A DNA stretch of 42,539 nucleotides from Mycoplasma sp. CAG:877 (GTDB lineage Bacteria; Bacillota_I; Bacilli_A; RF39; UBA660). The notes below the pieces were generated by a model, which saw nothing but the letters and a program-made list of their open reading frames with translations, made no database searches and had not been told where the DNA came from. Numbering within the stretch: the first letter of the stretch is position 1; every line of letters starts with the position of its first letter. The stretch is from contig HF992493.1 of assembly GCA_000433455.1 (NCBI GenBank), positions 1 through 42,539 of the forward strand, given 5' to 3'. A program made the translations under genes and the position numbers. Below are positions 1-6,889 of the stretch, in pieces.

Positions 1-105
1 TGGTAAAATCCATTTTGTTTTCATTTTAGGATGACCAAAAGTAATTGCCTTTTCATCCTTTAATTCAAATTTTTTAATTAACTCTTTTAATCTTTCTTCT
101 AACAT
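1..105 (-). CDS. Unknown element protein, N-terminal 35 residues only
   Basis: An open frame starts with ATG at 105 behind a very good ribosome binding site (AAGGAGG, about 113-120) and runs off the left edge. The visible residues begin MLEERLKEL and are charged and probably helical, followed by a region with FGHPKMK. I do not recognise the family. It points the same way as the relaxase gene and belongs to the element. Confidence 0.6.
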   Translation of the reverse strand, partial: MLEERLKELIKKFELKDEKAITFGHPKMKTKWILP

Positions 106-267
106 TTTATTTTCCTCCTTACAAACAAATTACTATTTATCTGTTAGTTCAATTATACCACATATTTTTAAAATTCAATTACATCGCAATATTACTATTT
201 TCCGATTTATGTAAAATTCAATAAATTTGGAAAGTTTAGGGGTACTGCTAATTTTACTACTTTACTA

Positions 268-777
268 CTAATCTTCGTTATTATCTTCTAAACTGCTATT
301 AAATCTAATACAATAATTTATTGCAACTAATCTTAAAGCAATCCAAACTAATGAATCAAATAATTGATTATTACTTATATTAGAAGAAAGACAATAATTT
401 TTAATATATGAACTACTTACAGGAAGTTCTAAAGTTCTTTCATTTCTTCCTATAGCCTTAAACAATAAGTCATCAGCTATTTGATCACATTCTGAAACTA
501 TATCAGAATCATCATCATAGTATTTAATGAAGTAATCTGTTATGTCATCAACTTGTTTAAATACTTTTCTAATATCTATATCTTTATTGTTTTTTAATTC
601 ATTTAATTGATTATTTATTATTTCTTCAATTACTTTTTCTTTTTGTTCATTTTTTAAATCATTAATAATTATTGTTAGGTCATCTAAAGTAAATTCTTGA
701 ACTTCAATAACTTTACTTAAATCTGATACCATTTTATTTGTTATTTTATTTGCATAATTATTATTTTCGTTTTTCAT
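268..777 (-). CDS. Unknown acidic element protein
   Basis: A protein of about 169 residues, rich in Asn, Asp, Glu and Ile, with no membrane segment or signal peptide. The start is set at ATG 777 rather than 783 because GGAG (786-789 region) then has normal spacing of about 8 bases instead of 2. I do not recognise a family. The C-terminal third (SLVWIALRLVAINYCIRF) is hydrophobic and could be a packed helix. It is transcribed divergently from the HTH regulator gene at 899; a minus-strand promoter (-35 ACGACA, 17-base spacer, -10 TATAAT) lies in the shared intergenic space next to a palindrome, so control by that regulator is plausible. Confidence 0.6.
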   Translation of the reverse strand: MKNENNNYANKITNKMVSDLSKVIEVQEFTLDDLTIIINDLKNEQKEKVIEEIINNQLNELKNNKDIDIRKVFKQVDDITDYFIKYYDDDSDIVSECDQIADDLLFKAIGRNERTLELPVSSSYIKNYCLSSNISNNQLFDSLVWIALRLVAINYCIRFNSSLEDNNED

Positions 778-818
778 ATTCATAGCTCCTTTATATAAAT
801 CCTAAACTTACCTCAATT

Positions 819-847
819 ATTATATCATATTTTATTCATTGTGTCGT
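819..847 (-). promoter_or_regulatory. Promoter for the 268-777 gene
   Basis: On the minus strand there is a perfect -10 TATAAT (824-819) with ACGACA 17 bases upstream (847-842, four of six consensus matches). It lies about 40 bases before the start codon at 777. The palindrome at 854-865 sits just upstream of the -35 box. Confidence 0.5.
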
Positions 848-853
848 ACTTTT

Positions 854-865
854 GTGAATATTCAC
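854..865. promoter_or_regulatory. Perfect 12-bp palindrome, operator candidate
   Basis: GTGAATATTCAC is a perfect inverted repeat in the space between the divergent genes at 777 (minus) and 899 (plus). XRE/Cro-type regulators usually bind such short palindromes between divergent promoters, and the plus-strand gene encodes one. That it is the operator is inference. Confidence 0.45.
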
Positions 866-898
866 CAATTGAATGGGAAAATTAATATGGTGATATAT

Positions 899-1351
899 AT
901 GATAGATAATAATTTGAGATATTGTAGAGAAGAACTTGAAATGACACAAGAAGAATTAGGAATTATATTAGGTGCGAGTAAACAAACTATATCAAATTGG
1001 GAAACAGGTTATACACCAATACCTTTAAATAAATTAGTTAGATTTGCTAATTTATATAATTATTCATTAGATTTTATTGTTGGATTTACAAGAGATAATA
1101 TTAAATATAATAAGAATATAAAATTAGATAGTAAATTAATTGGTAAAAATCTTAAAGCAATAAGAGAAAATTTAAAACTAACACAACAACAAATAGCAGA
1201 TAAATGTAATATCTATCAGTCTACTTATAATCATTATGAAACTGGTTATAGTTTAATAAAAATAATTCCAGCTTATTCAATTTGCAAAACTTATAATATT
1301 TCATTTGATTGGTTAGTAGGTAGAACTAACAATATAAAAATAAACAAATAA
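899..1351 (+). CDS. Tandem XRE-family HTH regulator
   Basis: A protein of about 150 residues made of two helix-turn-helix domains in a row. The first (about residues 6-60) has MTQEELGIILGASKQTISNWE, abbreviated here to its core TQEELG...QTISNWE, and ends SLDFIVGFT. The second (about 90-147) has LTQQQIADKCN, a STYNHYETG recognition helix and ends SFDWLVGRT. Both endings are typical of phage-like Cro/CI domains. The start is chosen at ATG 899 because GGTGAT (889-894) lies directly upstream; an in-frame upstream extension to 839 lacks a good site. It is the likely repressor of the mobile element, acting on the divergent intergenic region. The duplicated domain layout suggests a single chain binding as a pseudo-dimer, which is inference. 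Confidence 0.85.
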   Translation: MIDNNLRYCREELEMTQEELGIILGASKQTISNWETGYTPIPLNKLVRFANLYNYSLDFIVGFTRDNIKYNKNIKLDSKLIGKNLKAIRENLKLTQQQIADKCNIYQSTYNHYETGYSLIKIIPAYSICKTYNISFDWLVGRTNNIKINK

Positions 1352-1352
1352 A

Positions 1353-1391
1353 AAAAGCGAGAGTATGCTAATTAAACATATTCTCGCTTTT
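1353..1391. terminator. Bidirectional terminator
   Basis: The arms AAAAGCGAGAGTATG and CATATTCTCGCTTTT form a 15-bp stem with one G-T pair, flanked by A and T runs on both sides. It lies between the convergent genes ending at 1351 and 1390. Confidence 0.85.
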
Positions 1392-1785
1392 ATAATACAT
1401 TTAATGAATAACAATAATCATATACATTTAATTGTTCATTGATTTTTGTATTTATTTCTTCATTTTTAAAATCATATTGAAAAATATTAAATAACATTTC
1501 TACTGAAAACTTTTTCTTTTCTTCAAGTGATAATTCCATATACTTTGCTGAAATAAATAATAAGTTTTTATATTTGGCAAAGTTAGTTATTACATTTTTA
1601 GATTCAGGATCTAGTATTAATAATACATTTTTTAAAAGTTTAATAAAGTTATTAATATCATAAGTAGGTGTAAATCCTAAATCTTCAAGTAGATGTATTG
1701 ATAATCTAACTTTATCAACATCATTTAAATCATCATAAATATTAAGTAAATCAATAACTTTCTCGGTATTATTATCTAATAACAT
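1390..1785 (-). CDS. Unknown element protein
   Basis: A protein of about 131 residues, mostly helical in appearance, with no motif I recognise and no membrane segment. The start is set at ATG 1785 because the GGAG at about 1793-1796 has normal spacing to it, while ATG 1791 would be only one base away. The gene converges on the HTH regulator across a shared terminator. It lies downstream of the relaxase gene on the same strand, separated by about 170 bases. Confidence 0.6.
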   Translation of the reverse strand: MLLDNNTEKVIDLLNIYDDLNDVDKVRLSIHLLEDLGFTPTYDINNFIKLLKNVLLILDPESKNVITNFAKYKNLLFISAKYMELSLEEKKKFSVEMLFNIFQYDFKNEEINTKINEQLNVYDYCYSLNVL

Positions 1786-1805
1786 AAACATTCTCCTTTC
1801 AAATT

Positions 1806-1819
1806 TGCCATTTTAGGCA
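1806..1819. repeat. Small inverted repeat upstream of the 1390-1785 gene
   Basis: TGCC and GGCA arms are separated by six bases in the 1792-1957 intergenic stretch, which also holds several TTAAG/CTTAA repeats (about 1850-1875). This stretch, between two element genes and next to the relaxase gene, is a possible place for an origin of transfer, but I cannot match it to a known MobV nick site. Confidence 0.25.
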
Positions 1820-1957
1820 CTTTATTTAAAGAACAGATAAGAGATTAAACCTTAACTTAAAGCTTAACTATAAGCATTTAAATGGGGTATAATCTCAAAT
1901 TTCTGTTTTACTATTTATCACTCTAACAATTAAAAAAATCAAGAGTATTTTTTTATT

Positions 1958-3253
1958 TTATCTACTTAAATCAAAATCGTCTTTATCGTAATCATATTCA
2001 TCATAATCTCTAACTCGTTCTTTATAATAATCAGGTGCTTCAACATATTCAAATAATTCATCTTGTTTAGTTGTTCCTTTAGATATTTTAATAACATCTC
2101 CCATATCAAATTCACTATTATCATAGCAATCTTTAACAACTTCAGCAGTTTCATCTTTTGTATAATCATTACCTCGTTGTAATAGTTTCCTTAAAAATTT
2201 CTTTAATAATTGAAATAGTTCATTTAATCTATAAATTAAACTTCTATTTTCATCTTTTAGTTCTTTATTTTCAGTTTCAAGTTTACTAACTTCTTTCTTA
2301 TATTTTTGATTTTCTTTTTCTAATGATTTATAACTATTAGCATAGCTATCAACTTCATTAAATATTGTTTGTAGTTTAGGTTGTAATTCCATTACTTTTT
2401 TAGATTCACTAATAACATTATTCATACTTTCAAAAGTATCTTTTCTAACTTTAACAAAATCTTTATCTACAATAAATGTTTGTTTAGTTGTTTTCATTTT
2501 TTCATCAAAATCATTCATTGCTTTATCAAATCTATCATTTTTAACATTTAATTCATGATTTAGTTTTTTAGTAAGTTGTTTATATTCTTTTATTTTAATG
2601 TGTTTATTATCACTTCCTTTAATACCTCGCTCTAAATCATAGCCTTTTTCAGTTAGTCTTTTATGATATAAGTCTTGTAAATGTGATAACTGGATTTTAT
2701 CTTTAATATATTGTTTTTTAGAAATAGTGTATCGTTCTGTATTTGTTCTTTTATCTAATTTTTTAACTAGTGGAACAACAACACAATGAATATGTGGTGT
2801 TTCTTCATCTAAATGGACAGTCGCATGAAGTATTTGTTCTTTCTTATAACCTAAATCATTATAAACAAATTCCATACAAGTATCAGCCCAATCTTTTATT
2901 TGTTCTCTAGACATATCTTTAAAGAAATTATGTGAAGCAGTCATTACTAATTCATCAGCAACAACATTTTTAGAACTATTTAACATTTCATGGTATCTTT
3001 TTTTTCTATCAGCTCGTTCAGTTTTCATTCTTTCATCATGTTCCTTTTTATATTCTTTAGTTAATTCATCAAAACCCTTAACATATTTAACATTTAAAGG
3101 AACAAGTTCTATATTGTTTTTAGTTAATTCTAATTTAATATTAGGGTTTGATTGATATGCTTTCTTTTCTCGTTTATTATGTGATCCTATTTGTGCTAAA
3201 TCGGGTATAGTCATAATAGGTTCACTTCTAAATATTGCATAATTTAATTCCAT
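1958..3253 (-). CDS. mob: MobV-family (Pre/Mob) relaxase
   Basis: This is the plasmid/element mobilization relaxase that nicks the origin of transfer and pilots the DNA strand using a conjugation machine supplied by another element. The protein has 431 residues. The N-terminus (NYAIFRSEPI, then SHNKREK at 24-30) matches the Pre/Mob start, and the metal-binding motif HLDEETPHIH is at residues 147-156. A coiled coil covers about residues 270-350, and the C-terminal tail is acidic and ends in repeated DYDEYDYDKDDFD-like residues. The ribosome binding site is AAAGGAG ahead of ATG 3253. Lengths of about 400-500 residues are normal for the family. No type IV secretion genes are seen, so the element is mobilizable rather than self-transmissible as far as this window shows. 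Confidence 0.93.
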   Translation of the reverse strand: MELNYAIFRSEPIMTIPDLAQIGSHNKREKKAYQSNPNIKLELTKNNIELVPLNVKYVKGFDELTKEYKKEHDERMKTERADRKKRYHEMLNSSKNVVADELVMTASHNFFKDMSREQIKDWADTCMEFVYNDLGYKKEQILHATVHLDEETPHIHCVVVPLVKKLDKRTNTERYTISKKQYIKDKIQLSHLQDLYHKRLTEKGYDLERGIKGSDNKHIKIKEYKQLTKKLNHELNVKNDRFDKAMNDFDEKMKTTKQTFIVDKDFVKVRKDTFESMNNVISESKKVMELQPKLQTIFNEVDSYANSYKSLEKENQKYKKEVSKLETENKELKDENRSLIYRLNELFQLLKKFLRKLLQRGNDYTKDETAEVVKDCYDNSEFDMGDVIKISKGTTKQDELFEYVEAPDYYKERVRDYDEYDYDKDDFDLSR

Positions 3254-3281
3254 AAATCATTCTCCTTTCTTTTTAAACAAC

Positions 3282-3310
3282 AAAAAAGATATGTCGTTAA
3301 ACATACCTTT
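3282..3310 (-). terminator. Terminator of the HhH-GPD gene
   Basis: On the minus strand, arms AAAGGTATGT and ACATATCTTT form a 10-bp stem with one mismatch and a 6-base loop, followed by a T run. It overlaps the stop codon at 3309 and separates this gene from the relaxase gene. Confidence 0.65.
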
Positions 3311-4289
3311 AATTACATTTTTTATTATAATTACAATAATCTCTTATTTTACATTTCTCACAATTAGGGTGTTCTCCACATATATTAGCAGACCTTAATA
3401 AACAAAATTGTTGGATTATTGATTCAACGATTATCTCATCACAGTTATTTAATATTGCTATCTTTTTAATTATATTTAATACTTGTTGTTCTGTTGCATT
3501 AGCATTTTCTACAATTCCTAGTCTATGACTACCAAATAATCTTTCTAATTGAGAACTCTTTTTACAAGTATTAACACCAACTCGTTTTAAATAATCATAA
3601 GCAAAAGCTCGTCCAACTTGTATCAGTTTATATTTACCACTATTAAACATATTAGCAATATCATTAGGAGTTTCTTTTTTAACAAACTTATCTAAACTTC
3701 CATAATCTTTTTCAATTCTTTCTAATACCATTATATTTTTAGATAATGCTTTCATTTGATTATTTATCATTGGATTAGTGCAATGAATCTTTCTTAACTT
3801 ATTAACTAAAATACTTGGTTCAACTACCTTTAAATAATTCTTATCATAGTTATGAAAAATCTTATCAATAGTTTCCATATTTTCTCTTATATTGTTATCT
3901 CCCCATCTATGATTTGAGAGTAGAGCAATAATTAATGCTTTTAAATGTTCTTCAAAAGAATACTTTTTACCTTTTTTTCTAGATTTAACATTATTAACTA
4001 AATCTTTAATATCTCTCATATAATCATAATTAATATAATCCATACTTTCTTTAATAAGAGGGTATATTTCTTTTAAATCTTTATCTTCTAATAGAGTAAT
4101 ATTTTTTACCATTTCATAATTAGGATTATATATTACTTGATTATCTATACAATCTTTTAATATTTCTATAACTTCTTCATTAGATAAATACTTAACTCTC
4201 TCAATAGGGAATATAACTTTATTTACTTTAACATATTTTATCAGCAAAGGTATTAATTCATCTTTTTCTAAAATTTGCTCATTTTTCAT
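3309..4289 (-). CDS. HhH-GPD-like protein with C-terminal Fe-S motif, catalytic residues missing
   Basis: A protein of about 326 residues whose C-terminal two thirds resembles endonuclease III-type DNA glycosylases. A four-cysteine motif C-x5-C-x2-C-x5-C (residues 304, 310, 313, 319) closely resembles the [4Fe-4S] loop of that family, which is normally C-x6-C-x2-C-x5-C. The helix-hairpin-helix core appears to be QVGRAFAYDYL, aligning with GVGRKTANVVL of endonuclease III, so the catalytic Lys is Ala. The usual VDTHV segment is replaced by CKKSSQLERL, so the catalytic Asp is Ser or Lys. It therefore probably binds DNA but may not cut it in the standard way. The N-terminal 110 residues are unassigned. 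Start ATG 4289 is chosen; a GTG at 4304 is possible. The gene is element cargo at the spoIVA junction. Confidence 0.65.
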   Translation of the reverse strand: MKNEQILEKDELIPLLIKYVKVNKVIFPIERVKYLSNEEVIEILKDCIDNQVIYNPNYEMVKNITLLEDKDLKEIYPLIKESMDYINYDYMRDIKDLVNNVKSRKKGKKYSFEEHLKALIIALLSNHRWGDNNIRENMETIDKIFHNYDKNYLKVVEPSILVNKLRKIHCTNPMINNQMKALSKNIMVLERIEKDYGSLDKFVKKETPNDIANMFNSGKYKLIQVGRAFAYDYLKRVGVNTCKKSSQLERLFGSHRLGIVENANATEQQVLNIIKKIAILNNCDEIIVESIIQQFCLLRSANICGEHPNCEKCKIRDYCNYNKKCN

Positions 4290-4296
4290 AAAAAAA

Positions 4297-4342
4297 TATC
4301 TCACTTTCTATAAATTAGTCTTTAACTAATAAAGTGAAATAT
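4297..4342. repeat. Imperfect inverted repeat near the element end
   Basis: ATTAGT (4314-4319) pairs with ACTAAT (4325-4330), and CACTTT (4302-4307) pairs with AAAGTG (4331-4336), with a six-base bulge on one side. It overlaps the leader of the HhH-GPD gene and lies about 70-110 bases from the spoIVA junction. It could be an operator, a transcription attenuator or a recombinase/accessory-factor site. Nothing in the sequence decides among these. Confidence 0.45.
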
Positions 4343-4392
4343 TGTCTTTAGCCCTTATTTTATCGGCATTTATTTATTTTTATATTTGGGTA

Positions 4393-4773
4393 TCACTTAT
4401 TCAACCTCACCCATGGTGTTTTTACCATTCGTGGACCATTTTCATCGCTTGCACCTTGAGCTTTATCAATCATGTAGCCAACACAGTCAATTAAACGTAT
4501 GTTACAAGAAAAGTCATCTATTTTTACATTGGCAGCATTATTAGGAACAAATTTAGGTTCAGTTGTCATGATAGTTTTACCGGCAGCACTTTGAGGTATT
4601 TCATCTAGAGCACGTTTTCTTTCATATTCATCTTCTATATTTGGAACAATAAGAGTTTCTACCATACGTTTAATAAAGGTAGATTTACCAGTTCTTACAG
4701 CACCAACGACACCTAGATAAATATCTCCATTTGTTCTTTTCGCAATATTTTTTATTATTTCTTGTTTATCCAT
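4393..4773 (-). pseudogene. spoIVA: 5' part of spoIVA (spore coat morphogenetic ATPase), interrupted by the element
   Basis: SpoIVA is the ATPase that polymerises into the basement layer of the spore coat around the forespore; full proteins have about 490 residues. Here only 121 native residues remain, ending at the conserved GPRMVKTPW segment. The five residues VRLNK encoded by element DNA and a TGA follow. The retained part is well conserved: DIYLGVVGAVRTGKSTF with the Walker A motif (about residues 16-32), LPQSAAGKT-like IPQSAAGKTIMTTEPKFVPN, and RLIDCVGY. There is no decay before the breakpoint, which argues for recent or reversible insertion. Start ATG 4773 has GGAGA at proper spacing. 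A sigma-E-like -10 (CATACTCT, minus strand, 4803-4796) lies just upstream. The 3' part should lie beyond the left edge. Confidence 0.93.
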
Positions 4774-4795
4774 ATACATTCTCCTTATACAATAA

Positions 4796-4803
4796 AGAGT
4801 ATG
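4796..4803 (-). promoter_or_regulatory. Sigma-E-like -10 element of spoIVA
   Basis: CATACTCT on the minus strand matches the sigma-E -10 consensus CATACANT at seven of eight positions and lies about 25 bases before the spoIVA start. The expected -35 about 14 bases upstream is poor (T-rich), so this is a moderate candidate. spoIVA is a known sigma-E gene in Bacillus subtilis. Confidence 0.4.
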
Positions 4804-4841
4804 AGTTTTTTTGATAAAAAAGAACTATTTTAAAATAAAAA

Positions 4842-4864
4842 AATAAAGAGTTAAACTCTTTATT
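4842..4864 (-). terminator. Terminator of spoVIF
   Basis: On the minus strand, the arms AATAAAGAGTT and AACTCTTTATT form a perfect 11-bp stem followed by a T run. It overlaps the spoVIF stop codon and separates it from spoIVA. Confidence 0.85.
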
Positions 4865-5102
4865 AAAACATATTACCAATATCTTTTGGGATATTGTCTT
4901 TTTTGATGGCATCTATTATACGTTGTTCTTTTTCTTTTGATACTTCTTTTCCTGTCATGGTACTAATATTTTGTATTACTTCACGAAGAGTATTTTCATC
5001 TTTCATATTACTTCTTTGTAGTTTGTCAGCTAGTGAGAGAATAGTTTCTTTATTTATATTAGTCTTTTTTTCTACTTTTTTAAAAAAGTTATCTCCAAAC
5101 AT
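4863..5102 (-). CDS. spoVIF: Stage VI sporulation protein F (SpoVIF/YjcC)
   Basis: A protein of 79 residues that closely follows the small SpoVIF family (about 80-88 residues): FFKKVEKKT at the start, ILSLADKLQ, DENTLREVIQ, and the C-terminal pattern GKEVSKEKEQRIIDAI...IPKD. In Bacillus subtilis SpoVIF is a mother-cell protein needed for assembly of GerE-dependent coat proteins. AGGAGG lies 5-10 bases before ATG 5102, but the same bases form the 3' arm of the hairpin at 5103-5137. It lies between spoIVA and a small gene behind der. In Bacillus der, spoIVA and the HU gene are also neighbours, so this is a conserved region. Confidence 0.88.
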   Translation of the reverse strand: MFGDNFFKKVEKKTNINKETILSLADKLQRSNMKDENTLREVIQNISTMTGKEVSKEKEQRIIDAIKKDNIPKDIGNMF

Positions 5103-5137
5103 AAAAGCCTCCTATTAAATTATATGAGGAGACTTTT
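5103..5137 (-). terminator. Hairpin: terminator of the upstream gene that also covers the spoVIF ribosome binding site
   Basis: On the minus strand the arms AAAAGTCTCCT (5137-5127) and AGGAGGCTTTT (5113-5103) pair over 11 positions with one G-T pair; the loop contains CATATAAT. The 3' arm contains the spoVIF Shine-Dalgarno sequence and the hairpin ends next to its ATG. It can act as a weak terminator for transcripts from der and would also block spoVIF translation on readthrough RNA. Confidence 0.7.
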
Positions 5138-5140
5138 ATT

Positions 5141-5452
5141 TTAGTGATTTCTTTTATTAGCAAGTTCTCTACATTTTCTATTAAATTCGTCTAAAGTTAT
5201 AGATTTATTTTTTAGACGATCGTGGAGAATTGCTAGTGACTTGTCATATACTTCTGTTTTATTTTCGATATTTGCATACTTGAAAGAAGAAATATCTTTT
5301 GTTAGAAGATTATTTGAAAAGTTATTATTTTGATTTAGACCTTGACTTTGATTTGAATTTTGATTTGGTCTATTATTTCTATTTTGATTGTTAAAATTAG
5401 AGTTTTCAAAGTTTTGATTGGGATTTCTATTAAAATTATTTCCTATTATCAT
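5141..5452 (-). CDS. Small N/Q-rich protein with SHOCT-like C-terminus
   Basis: A 103-residue protein. Residues 1-50 are very rich in Asn and Gln and probably unstructured. The last 35 residues (SLAILHDRLKNKSITLDEFNRKCRELAN) resemble the short SHOCT-type helical pair, shown here by the L-hydrophobic-L...G/N-x-I-T-x-x-E-F pattern; I would not assign it firmly. It lies 11 bases downstream of der on the same strand and is probably cotranscribed. Since spoVIF follows, a link to sporulation is possible but unproven. Confidence 0.7.
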   Translation of the reverse strand: MIIGNNFNRNPNQNFENSNFNNQNRNNRPNQNSNQSQGLNQNNNFSNNLLTKDISSFKYANIENKTEVYDKSLAILHDRLKNKSITLDEFNRKCRELANKRNH

Positions 5453-5463
5453 ATTATATACCT

Positions 5464-6771
5464 CTAATCGTCATCTTTCTTATTTTTAAATTGTAATACG
5501 ATTGGTGTTCCAGTAAAATCAAAGTTTTCTCTTATCTTATTTTCTAAGTATCTTTCATAAGAGAAATGTACTAGACCTTTACTATTTACTCTAAATGTAA
5601 ATTTAGGTGGTTTTGTACCTGTTTGAGCTGTGAAATATATTTTTAAACGTTTTCCTTTATATGATGGAGGAATGTTTAATTGATAAGCGTCTAATATTAC
5701 TTCGTTTATTAGACTTGTTTTTATTTCTCTTTTAATATTTTCGGCTACTTTTATTACTTCAGGCATTAGTGTATGGATTCTTTTTTTAGTCAAAGCTGAT
5801 AAGAATACGATAGGGGCATAGGTTGCGAATTGGAATTCTGCTCGCATTAGTTTTTCAAATTCTTGAATGGTTGTATCTTTTACTGTATCCCATTTATTTA
5901 CAACGAATATTAGTCCTTTACCTTTTTCGATTGCATATCCAGCGATATGTTTATCGTGTTCTGTTATACCTTCTTCGGCGTTTATTACAACTAAGCAGAT
6001 ATCACTATTGTCGATTGATTTTAAAGATCTTAGTAAACTATATTTTTCAATACTTTCAAAGACTTTACCTTTTTTACGCATACCAGCAGTATCTATTAAG
6101 ATATATTCTTGATTATGATATTTTAAAACAGAGTCGATTGAATCTCTTGTTGTACCGGCTATATCTGATACAACGACACGTTCTTCATTAAGAAGAGCAT
6201 TCATTAGACTACTTTTACCAACGTTTGGTCTACCAATGATTGAAAATCTTAATCTGTCATCTTGTTTTTCTTCTTTTTCACTAAAGTCATTAGTAATTGT
6301 ATCCATTAAATCTACATAACCAATATTGTGAATACTACTTATTGGGATATATGTATCAAAACCTAATTCATAGAATTCATAAATATTTTCTTCTGCTGCT
6401 TGAGCATCCATTTTATTAATAGCGACAATGACTTTCTTTTTACTTCTTCTTAAAATATCTCTAATTATTAGGTCATTGGCGGTTAGACCTTCTTTACCAT
6501 CAACTATGAAGACAACTATATCGGCTTCTTTAATAGCAATTTCTGCTTGAAGTTTTATTTCACTATTAAAAGTTTCATTACTAGTATCAATTCCACCTGT
6601 GTCAACTAAATAGAATTTTTTTTGATTGTATATTGCTTCTTGATAAATTCTATCTCTTGTAACACCTGGAGTATCTTCAATGATAGATATTTTTTTGCCA
6701 ACAATCTTATTAAATAAAGTCGATTTACCAACATTTGGTCTACCAACTAAGGCTACTGTAGGTAATGCCAT
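5464..6771 (-). CDS. der: Ribosome-associated GTPase Der (EngA)
   Basis: Der is a double-domain GTPase needed for maturation of the 50S ribosomal subunit. The 435 residues have the normal layout: first G domain with GRPNVGKSTLFN (about 10-21), DTPGVTRD and NKMD; second G domain starting near residue 178 with GRPNVGKSSLMN, DTAGMRKKG and NKWD; then a C-terminal KH-like domain with LKIYFTAQTGTKPPKFTFR-type sequence and a closing P-I-V-L-Q-F stretch. Start ATG 6771 follows AGGAGG. It heads a minus-strand group with the small N/Q-rich gene and leads towards spoVIF and spoIVA. Confidence 0.97.
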   Translation of the reverse strand: MALPTVALVGRPNVGKSTLFNKIVGKKISIIEDTPGVTRDRIYQEAIYNQKKFYLVDTGGIDTSNETFNSEIKLQAEIAIKEADIVVFIVDGKEGLTANDLIIRDILRRSKKKVIVAINKMDAQAAEENIYEFYELGFDTYIPISSIHNIGYVDLMDTITNDFSEKEEKQDDRLRFSIIGRPNVGKSSLMNALLNEERVVVSDIAGTTRDSIDSVLKYHNQEYILIDTAGMRKKGKVFESIEKYSLLRSLKSIDNSDICLVVINAEEGITEHDKHIAGYAIEKGKGLIFVVNKWDTVKDTTIQEFEKLMRAEFQFATYAPIVFLSALTKKRIHTLMPEVIKVAENIKREIKTSLINEVILDAYQLNIPPSYKGKRLKIYFTAQTGTKPPKFTFRVNSKGLVHFSYERYLENKIRENFDFTGTPIVLQFKNKKDDD

Positions 6772-6889
6772 AATATCCCTCCTAATTCAGACCTAATTAT
6801 AGCATATAATTGTAAACTTTAAAAGAAAAAATAGTTTATTTCTAGTAAGTATATGGATTTGTGATATACTTATAATGGAAGGTGATTAT

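Larger units (their letters stand above)
1..4410. mobile_element. One end of a MobV-type mobilizable element integrated in spoIVA (left end outside window)
   Basis: This block carries a MobV relaxase, a phage-style HTH regulator, an HhH-GPD-like protein and small unknown genes, and by eye is more AT-rich than the housekeeping DNA to its right. Its right boundary is visible because spoIVA reading from 4773 downwards stops matching the family right after the conserved TPW codons (TGG at 4413-4411) and runs into element sequence with a stop at 4395-4393. No integrase lies in this part; one would be expected beyond position 1. Direct repeats at the ends cannot be checked because the left end is missing. 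An alternative is a decayed element or an assembly join, but the relaxase and most genes are intact. Confidence 0.75.

Noticed and set aside
1792..1957. Origin of transfer for the MobV relaxase
   Set aside because: Only short AT-rich inverted repeats are present, and none could be matched to a known MobV nick site; reported only as a weak repeat.
3309..4289. Second functional endonuclease III
   Set aside because: The catalytic Lys and Asp positions are replaced, so a standard glycosylase call is not supported.
5823..6191. Open frame on the plus strand inside der
   Set aside because: It lies opposite the conserved G domains of Der, has a low-complexity Leu/Tyr-rich translation and no ribosome binding site.
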